Source of the DNA: Bolinopsis microptera
Lineage: Eukaryota; Ctenophora; Tentaculata; Lobata; Bolinopsidae
DNA: 46,500 nt
Assembly: GCF_026151205.1 (NCBI RefSeq)
Contig: NC_087074.1
Coordinates: forward strand, 9,343,726-9,390,225
Reading direction: 5' to 3'
Position 1 is the first letter of the stretch, and each line of letters begins with the position of its first letter. The position numbers were made by a program, and so were the translations under genes. The notes under the pieces are model-generated. The model made no database searches. It was not told the DNA's origin and saw nothing but the letters and a program-made list of their open reading frames with translations. Below, one piece after another: positions 1 through 11,900 of the stretch.

Positions 1-674
1 TTTTTCGGAGTTGTGCGAGATGACGACACATAGAGGCCGCAGAATTATGAGGACTACCAGATCCTGGTGGAACCTAAGCGATCCATGATATCACGAGTGG
101 CACTCTACCCATGATTATGGGTTTTGGTCAAATTTGATATAAGATATCAAAAGATTAAGAGTGATCATTAACCATCATTCTAAGACGAGCGTGCTAAATC
201 ATCATCCATCATATGATAAAACTACTATTAATCCTGCTCACCTGACATCTTTTTCCTGTGTTGTGTTGCTTTCGCTCCCATCTATGATTAATAATAATAA
301 GTGGCACTGCAGTCAGCAGCTTATCTAATCTCCACAGAATCTACGATTGTGTGGCAGTTAGTAACAACTTTGCCTCAGATAACAGAATGATGATTTATTA
401 CTCACGAACACTGTCGCATCGTTATATGACTAACTTTATTTGATTGACGATGTCAACCCTTCCAGATCGTTGCTCTGCGAAGCAGAGCAACGATCTTGTC
501 AGCAAGCAAGAATGTTAGTTTGCGCGGCGCGTTGAAGCGGCGAAGTCCTCCAAAACTTTAAGTTTATGTATTGTATGTAGCTCGAATAACCAACAACATC
601 GAAATTATTTTATGCAGGACCCACTTACTAAAATGTGACAATATAAAATGTGTCTATTATAAGTGTCCAGTGAC
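1..674. other. non-coding flank with a perfect hairpin
   Basis: I see no gene here. The only clear structure is a perfect hairpin at 464-496: a 15-bp stem starting AGATCGTTGCTCTGC with a GAA loop. The rest is ordinary AT-rich sequence. Confidence 0.6.
464..496. repeat. perfect 15-bp stem hairpin
   Basis: The arm at 464-478 (AGATCGTTGCTCTGC) is the exact reverse complement of the arm at 482-496, with loop GAA. No terminator or RNA gene context is visible, and it may be the remnant of a palindromic repeat. Confidence 0.8.
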
Positions 675-888
675 TTAATCACATTTTAGGTTTTCGCCGC
701 GACGGTCCTTGACACACGCTGTATACCTCTTAATCTTTTCTAAGAAAAGATAAAAGGTATACAACGTGTAGCAAGACGGTCCCACAAATCCCAATACTAT
801 TACTGTCCGCGTCGAAATGCAAATAAACAGGAGGCTGAAAGAGTACGCTGTGACTAGCGGGTAAATCAAAGTTCCACTGGGAGAGTTT
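675..888 (-). CDS. possible terminal exon of a membrane protein (partial gene)
   Basis: On the minus strand an acceptor-like site (CTCTCCCAG) at about 889 is followed by about 70 open codons ending in TAA at 675. The translation has two hydrophobic stretches, around LVTAYSFSLLFICIS and VIVLGFVGPSCYTLYTFYLF, then a basic tail (EKIKRYTACVKDRRG). This resembles the last membrane segments of an amino-acid or solute transporter, but I cannot name a family. No upstream exon was found between 890 and 2987, so this could be chance or a pseudogene fragment. A near-palindrome at 721-762 lies inside it. Confidence 0.25.
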
Positions 889-889
889 G

Positions 890-2987
890 GGTAAGGAAAG
901 TAACTGATCCGGCCCCCAAGAGGGGTCAGATCACGTCACCAATTAGTGGTTTATATTTATAATGAATATGATTGATGTGAATATAATTCAAGCTTGCATG
1001 TTAATTACTTGATGACGTATATGGTGGTCATATCACTCCTTACCCAAAGTCTGGCAGTCCAAAGTTCATATAATTCTGTTCAAGCATCCTCTTTCTTAAC
1101 AACACCTGGCAGACAATCATATTCATATCATCCTCTTTTTTGCACCTGGTCAAGTAGCACCAATAATTATATCGCCGTTGTTTTGATAGTGTGGTCTTGA
1201 TAGTGAGCAGGTTCTAATCCGACGTATCAGAGCTACTTTAGCTAGTGAGTTATGTCCAATTTAAGGTTAAGACTGGATCTGCAAGAGTCATTTTAGGGCC
1301 TACGAAATAATCTCCACCGGTATTTTGTCGAGCTGAACATCCTACACCCTTTGAACATCCTCGATTTGTTTGAATCTCAAAAATGGCGACCTGGACTCTG
1401 GAGGCCAGTCTTACAGTTACAGGTTCTAATCAGACGTATCAGAGCTAATTTAGCTAGTGAGTTATACTTATGTCCAACTTAGTCTTAAGGTTATAGGGCA
1501 TACGAAATAATTTTCACCGGCAATTTAAGATGAAGATGAATATTTTGTTGAATACCCTCCTCATTCGCTAGTGCAGGGCTAACATCGTCTCAGTCACACT
1601 GATCTAATTTTTGTACACTAAACATATTGCATATGTAACTGGTGACTTTTGCGTCCCTATGTTAACCTGATTAGCTTTGAATTCTTAAGGTAATCTAATA
1701 AGCATGATTTTGCAAAATATGCATCCTTGCAGAATGCTGTGATCCTATAGGCTAATAAAAGGTTCACACTCCCATCACATTCAATAACAAAGTTATTGTC
1801 CTCACATTCCCACTGATAATGATTGTTTATTAATTGTTGCTGCAGTAGTTTAAAAAATGCACCCTGTTGTTAATATTGTTATGCTACGTGTCCATCATCC
1901 TGTAGGCTGGTTCTAGTATTGAGATTTTCGTTATGGTTCCCAGGGTACCATTTAAACTTAATACATATAATAGCACTACAAGTACAACTAACAACAATAG
2001 GTATTTTTCGGCTTTGGTTTTATTTTTTCTATCTACCCTAACAATAAAGATTCGCTTTAAATAAGGTTATTCGTTTGTTTTTGATAACTTTAGGCTTGTC
2101 TCTCTAAAGTCAAAGTCGATGCGAACTGAGATTGGCATGGTGATCCGGTTGGAATGTTATAATTCAAACGTGCTTGCTTTCTACTTCTAGCGACTACCAC
2201 TGTAAGTTAAATTGTAAATATTTGCGATGCGTACATTTACAATTATTTTGTGGATAAGGTCATTGTCAAATATCAATTGTCAGCTATAAATATCAATTGT
2301 CAACTATAATGTACTCAAAATCTGATAGTATAAGGTATTTTCTAATTTCTCTCCTTTATCTAGATCTATATTGTCACAAGAAATGCAGCCGCTTTTCTTT
2401 TGTGGATGTTTATTGTTTATCTTCTGATCTACATTTCCACTTTATCTTCTGACCTACATTTCCACTTGTTTCTCAGTATTCTGCCATATCTTGAATCGGT
2501 GTTTATGAACACAAAAGCCTGAGGTCCTCAGTTACTGGTGAAGTTACTAACTGGTCACTGACCTAAAATTACGTAAAAATGGTGAAGTTCTGGTTCAAAG
2601 AACGTTTCTAGCTTTTAATTTTCAGCTTTGATAAAAATACGTTTGCGATAAAAACTACGCCGGTCTGAAGCCCTCGCAGTCGCAAGTGATCTTGTAAGCT
2701 TTTTGAATAAATGAACGAAGAAAAATAGAAATTTGGGCGTGAGATAAAATAAATGCGTTACAATACAAATAATACGGGCCAGATACCCTCAAATATGTAT
2801 ACTTAAATAATAACTTATAAATAAATCAAATTAAACAATTATTTAGCTTGTATTTTTACATAATTTACTACATAGTAGCACGTCATTGAGGAAATAAACT
2901 GCAAGATTTTGCCTAACTCAAATCTGAATATCGACATATGTGTTACAAGAAGCATAAATTAACAAATAAGAACAATTATCTTTAAAT
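890..2987. other. non-coding region downstream of the transporter, with small duplications
   Basis: No convincing gene. A segment at about 1207-1330 is repeated imperfectly at about 1420-1560 (both start CAGGTTCTAATC and run through ACGTATCAGAGCTA). Short tandem duplications lie at 2265-2310 (ATATCAATTGTCA) and 2417-2468 (TTATCTTCTGA-CTACATTTCCACT). The 3' UTR of the minus-strand transporter should lie at the right end, but I see no clear AATAAA on that strand close to its stop. Confidence 0.5.
1207..1560. repeat. imperfect direct duplication, about 130 bp each
   Basis: Copy 1 (about 1207-1330) and copy 2 (about 1420-1560) share blocks in the same order: CAGGTTCTAATC, GACGTATCAGAGCTA, TTTAGCTAGTGAGTTAT, TGTCCAA, and TACGAAATAAT-TCACCGG. 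Copy 2 has small insertions. Confidence 0.65.
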
Positions 2988-5900
2988 TTAAAACAGTATG
3001 GGACTCGGAGGTGTCCACTCATTGGCACCATCGAGTGTTTTATTGTCTTGTTCAATATCGATATCTGTAGTTTTGACTTGAGAATGTATTGTGCTTAGTT
3101 TCTTCTTGATTAAGGTCATCCCTCGCGTAGACTTCTTCTCTGATTCAGGAATCTAAGAGAAATATAATTTAGAATGGAATATTTGGGGCTAAAGTTCTCC
3201 TTCAAATAACGATAGGATTCCACGGGTCTATTAATAATGTTACCATTCACATGGGGCAGGTTCTGGAATATGAAATTCAAGAAATCTTGCAAACTTTTAC
3301 CTCCAACATTTCCAGTCCCTTAGTTTCTGAAACAAGAGGTACTAGGGACACGCTGATAACGATGAATATTATCGTCAATATTACGCTCGTAAACCCATAC
3401 CTGTGATAACTTCAGTTGATATTCATTTAGGGACTAGGGATCTAGTTTATCTTGTTAATAATTGAGTTTGCCAGCAACTGCTGTCCGACCTACAACTTAA
3501 TTCAATACTGCACAAAAAGAGAATCAGATTTTCCAGAATAACCGAGAAAAGTTCACAGTTGGTTACCTGCTGTCAATGAGTGGGAGAAGGACGGCAGTGA
3601 GAGTTGTTAGCCCACATTTAACAGCTAACAACAGACTAACAACACAGATCCTATGGCAGGTAGGTACCAGCTCCACTATCCACAGGGACAGCACGGAGAT
3701 AACCGCCGGGAAGATACCGTAAGTAGCTACTATCGGCATTACGGACGAGAATGGAATGTTGGGTTTTACTTGTACTGGTATTATGGTCAGTATACCTGGG
3801 AGAGAACGGGTAAACTTTCAGTGGAGGAGTTATTTATAGCATGGGTATTAAAGGTCATCACTTAAAGAAAAAAGTTGATAAACTTAGAGGTTAGTGGTTA
3901 AAAAAGGTTACTTAATCAGAGTTAATCGTATCAAGATTGGCCCGTAAAAAGATTGGTACAAGAAACAGTCATATCAGCTTTTATAGTGCATGTTGATTGT
4001 TGCTACAAGCTTACAATAAGCTTATCCGTTATTATAATGTATGTTCTACAATAAAACTCACTGAAGAATAGAGCTAGACATATCAAGACAAGGAAAGTAC
4101 ATCTTCTTCCAAGTTTATTACACATGTACAGCCCAGCTAGCAGAATCAGGGGCAACCCAGATACGGAGTAAACTGCCTCGCTAAAAACATAAGGTTAATT
4201 AATAAGGTTAATTAATAAGGTTAATTAATAAGGTTAATTAATAAGGTTAATTAATAAGATTAATTAATAAGGTTAATTAATAAGGTTAATCAATAAGGTT
4301 AATTCACAGTGGTGCTTAATTAATGGTGCACCTTTTTTCAACGTTCTTTGCAATTTCTGAGTATTGGGAATTTAGCAATTAATAACTATACATTAGCATT
4401 TTTAGTTCATCCAATCTAAAAGTAACGTTCTAGAAATTCAAAGAACTTTTATTTTACACCTCATAGCACAAGTGATGCGTTTATTTTGATATAAAGCATC
4501 AGGTTGTACTAGCAGGCTTCCCAGCTCAAAATCCCGGCTTCATTTGCGGAGTGAAGCCCCAAGAGCTTGAGCGACCGGAAAATTTAGAGTATTGCGATAT
4601 TTCCTGGTTATCATAATTCATTTAAAAAATAAAATATGTCATTGGCCTGGCCCCCGAACATTTTCCTGGTTTTCTGAAAATTTCCAAGTTTCTGGTTTCC
4701 TGGCCCAATCTTAAGTCGGCAAGTTTCCATAAACGATATTTTATGATCGGCGCCGATAATCGCTTATTGAGCGCTTTTTCGGCGCTTTTTAAAAAAAAAA
4801 CCGTTTACAATCGCTTTTTTTACGATTATAAACGGTTCAAAAAAAATCGCTTATAATCGACTATAATTGGTGTCATAATTCAAAAAAGCGCTTTTTTTAA
4901 TTTAAAAGCGCTTATAAGCGCTTATAAGCGCTTACTAGCGTCGCTGAGCGATTTGAAAGCGGTTTTCCAGTAGGATTGGCGCCAAAAACGGGTGGATAAG
5001 CGGTTGGCCGGATAAGCGATTCGTAGGCGCTTTTTTGAACCATTTATAAGCGATTATAAGCGCTTATAATCGGGGTGCAATTTAGCTGTTTGTAAAGCGC
5101 AAATTAAGCGCTTATAAGCGCTTTTAATATTGAGTCAGGAAAACGCTATATTACATCTTATAACCGCTTATAATCGATTATAAGCGTTTTTTTAGAAATC
5201 GCTTATAACGGCTAATTCATCGCTATTTCACCACTTTTACCGCTTTTCCTATCATCCATGGCCAGGTGAGCAGGAATTAAAAAGCGCTTATAAGCGCTTT
5301 TTCGATGCTACCCCTAGCCTGGTCGGAACGGGGTAGTGCCCGGAATTTAAAAGCGCTTATAAGCGATTTCTCAATTCCCCTCAACCTGGTTGGAACTTTC
5401 ATGTGCTTTTCTGAGCAACCTGGGGTGCACCGGCAGAGTCAGGATTTAAAAGCACTTATAGGCGCTTATGATCGCTTTTCTACCACTTTTCCTATCACCC
5501 ATGGCATGGGTTGGCAAGAATTATAAAGCGCTTATAAGCGTTTTTCAATGCTGCCCCTTACCTGGTCGGAACGGGGGAGTGCCCGGAATAAAAAAGCGCT
5601 CATAAGCGCTTTTTAAATGCTGCCCCTAACCTGGTCGGAACTGGAAATCAGAGTGCCCGCTTATAAGTGCTTTTCTGAGCAACCTGGGGTGCACCGGCAG
5701 AGTCAGGATTAAAAAGCGCTTATGATCGCTTTTCTACCGCTTTTCCTATCACCCATGGCCTGGTTGGCAAGAATTATAAAGCGCTTATAAGCGTTTTTTC
5801 AATGCTGCCCCTAACCTGTTCGGAACGGGGGTGTGCCCGGAATTAAAAAGCGCTTATTAACGATTTCTCAATTCTCTTCAACCTGGTCGGAACTGGAGAG

Positions 5901-8900
5901 TGCCCACTTGCATGTGCTTTTCTGAGCAACCTGGGGTGCACCGGCAGAGTCAGGATTTAAAAGCGCTTATAGGCGCTTATGATTGCTTTTCTACCGCTTT
6001 TCCCATCACCCATGGCCTGGTTGGCAAGAATTATAAAGCGCTTATAAGCGTTTTTTCAATGCTGCCCCTAACCTGGTCGGAACGGGGGAGTGCCTGGAAT
6101 TAATAAGCGCTTATAAGCGATTTCTCAATTCCCCTTAACCTGGTCGGAACTAGAAATCAGAGTGCCCGCTTATAAGTGCTTTTCTGTGCAACCTGGGGTG
6201 CACCGGCAGAGTCAGGATTTAAAAGCGCTTATAGGCGCTTATGATCGCTTTTCTACCGCTTTTCCCATTACCCATGGCCTGGTTGGCAAAAATTTTAAGC
6301 GCTTTTTCAATGCTACCCCTAACCTGGTCGGAACGGGGGAGTGCCTGGAATTAATATGCGCTTATAAGCGATTTCTGAATTCCCCTTAACCTGGTCGGAA
6401 CTGGAAATCAGAGTGCCCGCTTATAATTCTTTTCTGTGCAACCTGGGGTGCACCGGCAGAGTCAGGATTTAAAAACGCTTATAGGCGCTTATGATCGCTT
6501 TTCTACCGCTTTTCCTATCGCCCATGGCCTGGTTGGCAGGAATTAGAAAGCTTTTATAAGCGCTTTTTCAATGCTGCCACTAACCTGGTCGCAACGGGGG
6601 AGTGCCCGGAATTAAAAGGCGCTTATAAGCACTTTTTCAATGCTGCCCCTAACCTGGTCGGAACGGGGGAGTGCCCGATATTTAAAAGCGCTTATAGTTA
6701 TAAGCGATTTCTCAATTCCCTTCAACCTGGTCGGAACTGGAGAGTGCCCACTCGTATGTGCTTTTCTGAGCAAACTGGGGTGCACCGGCAGAGTCAGGAT
6801 TTAAAAGCGCTTATAGGCGCTTATGATCGCTTATTTACCGCTTTTCCCATCACCCATGGGCACCTAAGGATTTGAAAAGCGGTTATAAGTTATAAGCGAT
6901 TACAATCACTTTTTATTGCTGGTTTTTATTTACCGATTTATCTATCATTTATCAACATGGATTTAAACATAGTTGTTTGACTGGCGATCTAGAAGCCAAG
7001 CAAGAAGGCTAAGTGCACGGCGCGGCAAAGTTCTCCGACAATAATTGTCAGAAATTGTAAAGCGCTTGCAAGCGTTTATTTATATGTTGTTAATGGTGGT
7101 GGTTGTCCTGGTGGCGGTCGATGCGCGTTGCGTCACACAGTGGGCTGTGAGTGGGGGTCATTCTAGCATAGGGTATTTTAGACCATCACACATGCCCCTA
7201 ACTTTGTTTCTAAGGTAATTTGGGTACAAAAATACGATTCCAATCATTTACAGGGCCGAAAATGTCTCAGAAAAAAAATTTTGGGCCGATTTTGAGCAAT
7301 CTTGTAGTACAAAAATAGGAGGCTGATCCCAGGAAAAGTTGTTTTTTTAGAGGTTTAATCAATTTTAAAGCTCTTTTATGAACTGTAAACGAAGGACAGC
7401 TATCTTAGGAACTCAAATCTTTTTGAATTATGAAAAAATATTGATCAGAACAAAAGTTGTGCCTATTTATATGACCAAAATTTTCTGAAACACCAAAATT
7501 GTTCCTGTTATTTTCAAAAATTTCGTTTAAAATCACGATTTTTTGGATTTTTATCAATTTTAACCATAATAATTGTGATATTTTGATTTTTCATCCATAT
7601 GCATCTGGTCTAGGGTGCAAAAAATGCCACAAACATGGAGAATAACTAAAATATGTCAATTTAATAGCAAAATTGAGCTCATAAATTATCTAAAAATGCA
7701 GCAAATTTTACCCAATTTTTGAGTTTCTTAATTTTGTAAACAGAGTTGCCCAAAACTGCCCAAAGTGATTCTTATTGCATCTGATAGGGAATTGTCTAAG
7801 CTTTCTGATGATACCATGCATTATACCGAACTATTGCAAACCAACAACGATTTCTGTCGTTAAATACCCCAAAAATTGCCTAAAATACACGCCATAAAAA
7901 AGGCGCGGTCAAAAATCAGGTGAAAATGTTAAAGTCACACAGTTTTTTTAGATGGCTGAGTATTCTTAAGTACTATACTGTATTTCAATTATTAAAAACT
8001 GCCTTGATCAAGCATTTTAGCCCAAAATAATAAATATTAGGCAATTTTTGGCTAAAAAAGGCAAAATTTCTTGACAGTGAAAAATGCTATTTTTTCACGC
8101 GACGCCATTTTGGCATCTTGCAAAGTTTTTAATTACGGTTTTTTGCATGAAATCGGGCTAGCGTTTTACAATAAGGAAAGCTTATTTTCAAAGAAATTTA
8201 AGAAAGTCGATTTTAGGCCTATGCTAGCATGGTAGCCCACTGTGCGTCATCAGTCATACACACTTCACATTCAGAACTTGCAAAAGAAAAATATAGTATA
8301 TGAAATTAAATTATTGCGCTGGGCCACGCTCAGTCTGTCAACGAGTATGACAGGCCTGTTTATGTCATTCCAAGGAATCTCTTGTCGGGCTGAGCGAATC
8401 ACGACGTCTGAAAAAGTGCAATGCTCATTGAAAGTTAGTGTGTGCGTGACCAGCATTCACGTACTTGTTCATAATCAATCGTGGACATAAAAACAAGTGC
8501 ACGCTGAGTACCAATAGGAAAAAAGTAATGTATATATACGCTAGTACAGTAAAGCCGTGCGCGTGCAGGCGTGCTGAGATAGCTTGTAAAATTTGGTTAT
8601 TAGATAGTAAAACTGCAACAAATAAACCGCGCCAGATTGCGCGTTTGAATCGCTCCTACGAAATCGCTCGCCCAAATTTTAAGAAAATTCTTGTGAAAAG
8701 GCCTTTGGGTATGACATTGATCTAAATCGGTGTATTTTTTGGACGCTGATCCCGAATCACCCGCCATGACGTAGGGTAAAAATATTTCCCTGGAGAGTTA
8801 CATGGGCAAAAACCGTTTTAGTCACGTGACAGGCTAGTAAAACATGATTTCGATTGTTTAGGGCTCATGTTAGGGTTTGGGTTAAGGTACGCGGGTTATG

Positions 8901-11900
8901 GATAGCTTCGGGGTTATGCCTATGGTTGGGATTAGGGTTTATGTAAAATTGTTTTGTACGCAGTACGGCTGCAAAACCATAAAAACCAAGGTCACGTGAA
9001 ATTTTTGGGCGAGCGAATTAGCAAGAGCCGGTCGCGGTTTTTATACAAAAATAAGCGTACACATGATATACAATGCAATAAAGCTAAGAGTTTCTGCATG
9101 TTCGATTATTTTGCACCTAACTTAACCATGTGCCTTCGTGCTGCCGTTGCTCTATCCAGATAGGTAGACAGGTAGTGCGCCATCAACAGTGAGCCGCGCG
9201 TGCCGACTGTATAGTAGGATAGTTTTTTAGCGCTAATTTTGGCCAGCACAATTTTCTTCAAACAAATAGATATTGAGTATCCTTCCCGACCTCCGATTGC
9301 AACAAAAATTGGTGAGCTCATTCTGTACTCATAAACTTACGAGGAAAGTGTCCGAAATAATACGACAAAAATCAACGAATTTGGTCAAATTACGCGACTT
9401 TTACATCTACTTTTGCTCCAAAAGCCGCGCACCATCAAATATGGCGCGGCACCCTTCACCTAACCATGTGCTTTCGCGCCACTTCGGGCGCGCTTGTTTC
9501 ACAAGTACGTCAAGAAGTGGGTGGGCGCGCGCTACTGCAAGCGCAAGGGCTTTGGATAGAGCAAATGGCACCCAGCTAGTGAGGCGAAACTCACTGATCT
9601 TTCCAAAAAGGTATGACAAATTTGGTATTGTGAAAATTCTCACAGTCTCTAGAAAACAGTGTTACAAAAAAATTTTAAAATCTGAGCAAGTTTATTTTAT
9701 CGTCCACCCCTAATCCAGAGCCGTTGAGCTTTGATCTAGCCGCCAACCCTCCATCGATTTTGGCAACCATATAATATAATGACGAGCAATAAGCAAGTTA
9801 CTTGGAGGACCCTATCGGGCTTAACCAGATAGTTAAAACTTTCTACAACAATCGCTATATTTTTGGACGCCGATTCCGTACTACCCTCTTGCACTGAACA
9901 TGACTGATAACGTAATGACCACAAAGCCGATCAAATCAAAATGTCGCCCGCAAATCTGTGATCACTGTTCTTAGTAACAACCCTCAACCCTCGTTGCCAT
10001 GGTTACTGGTTACTTTGACGGAGTCTAGTTACTCGTCTAAATTTCTTCGAAGTAGCGTGCGCCGCTTTCTGCTCGATGGCAAGTGCTATATACGACGTAG
10101 CGCTCCGGGCCAGACCATTACCTAACAATGGTCAACTGGTTACTTTACTGGGCGGCGCTCAAGCTCAGCCTGTCATTCCGCCAAATCTTTATTCGTTTAT
10201 TATGTTTATGAACATAATAGTCTGGGGTCCCCAGGTAACTGGTTACTATGTGCTATGGATGACAACCTTTTGCTTTTTACCTAATTTGCACGTAGGCAGT
10301 CGTGCATACATACTAAATACAGAGTAATAATAATACAATAATAATTAAAAATGCTTTAAATTATGATAAAATTAGTATAGATTTTGGACGCTTTTAACGG
10401 GTGATACTCGTAATATATTTGTTTCAAATATTAGGACCGTCGTCTAAATTTCTTCGAAGTAGCACGCGCCGCTTTCTTCTCGAAGTCGATGGCAAGTGCT
10501 ACGAAGTAGCGCGCGCCGGGCCAGATCATTAACAATGGTCAACGTCGACGAGTCCAACTCGGCGCGCGCCCTGGTAGGTTATTAACCTACAAGGACGCTT
10601 CAATTCCGAATCACCCCTCATGGCTGTATTATATATAGTTATAACCATAAGTTTGTGTGTTTATAACCATACAAGACGTATTTATACCATGCAAAACGTA
10701 TTACTATTTATAAGCATGCAAGACACTTAATTGTCGCCGGTCTAATTTCTTATATTTGTGATAAATATTTTAAGAGTATCACTTGACCATTGCATGTTAC
10801 ATGTTACTGGTCTGGCCCGACATAGCACGTGCCATCGTGGCATTTCGAGAAGAAAGCGGCGCGCGCTACTTTAGACGAGTAACATCCGTCAATTAAGAGT
10901 ATCACCTGTTAACCATGGGTATTGGGTCTATTTGTATCATTCAGGTCGCGTCGTGACATAGTCATAAGTAAATTAAACAATTGCGCGGTAATCGTGAATC
11001 GGTATTGATTCACGATGTCAATCCTTCGCATCTCGCCGATCTGCATTATTGGATGCGCGCGCGCGACCCAGTAGTGCATCGCGCTACAAGAATCGGTAAA
11101 CAAGCTGATATGCCCATTTTACAGCATGAACTAACGTGAGACAAAATAAAATATTGACTCACAATGCGATGTCAATCTTTCAATTCACAGCTTGGCGAGG
11201 CCTAGTCTAGTGGTGAATTTTTACCAAACTAGCGAAGCGCAATGTTGAATGTGATTGCGAGAATTGACGGGTGACACTCGTAAAATATTTGTTCCATATA
11301 TTGGAGTCCAACTCGGCTTTTACTAATTCGCTCGCCCAAAAATTTCACGTGACTTTGGTTTTTATGGTTTTGCAGCCGTACAAAACGGTTTTACATAAAT
11401 CCTAATCCCAACCCTAACCCTAACCATAACCCCGAAGTTAACCATAACCCTTTCCACAAGCCTAACCCTAACCCGGGCCCTAAACAATCGAATTCGTATT
11501 TTACTAGCCTGTCACGTGACCAAAACGGTTTTTTGCCCATAACTCTCCAGGGAAGCATTTTAACCCTACGTCATGGGGGGTGATTCGGAATCAGCGTCCA
11601 AAAATACACCAATAGCGATCACTTTCATGCCCCAATGCAAAGGGCCTTTTCACAAGAATTTCCTTAAAATTTGGGCGAGCGATTTAGTAGAAGCGGTAGA
11701 AAAGCGATCATAAGCGCCTATAAGCGCTTTTAAATCCTGATTCTGCCGGTGACCCCAGGTTGCACAGAAAAGCACTTATAACTATAAGCGGGCACACTGA
11801 TTTCCAGTTCTGACCAGGTTAAGGGGAATTGAGAAATCGCTTATAAGCGCAGCATTAAAAAAGCGCTAATGAGCGCTTTTTAATTCCGGGCACTCCCCCG

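Noticed and set aside
3653-3865. Plus-strand 70-codon frame
   Set aside because: It lies antisense to the TM9-TM10 exon of the transporter, which has full splice and homology support.
4192-4308. CRISPR-like array
   Set aside because: Contiguous 13-bp AT-rich repeat without spacers in a eukaryotic intron; the same applies to the palindrome arrays, whose spacers are themselves repeated.
9273-9713. Possible transposase in the giant element
   Set aside because: No catalytic or DNA-binding motif, and it overlaps a frame of similar quality on the other strand.
11399-11476. True telomere
   Set aside because: Short, degenerate CCCTAA runs inside a mobile element with genes on both sides.
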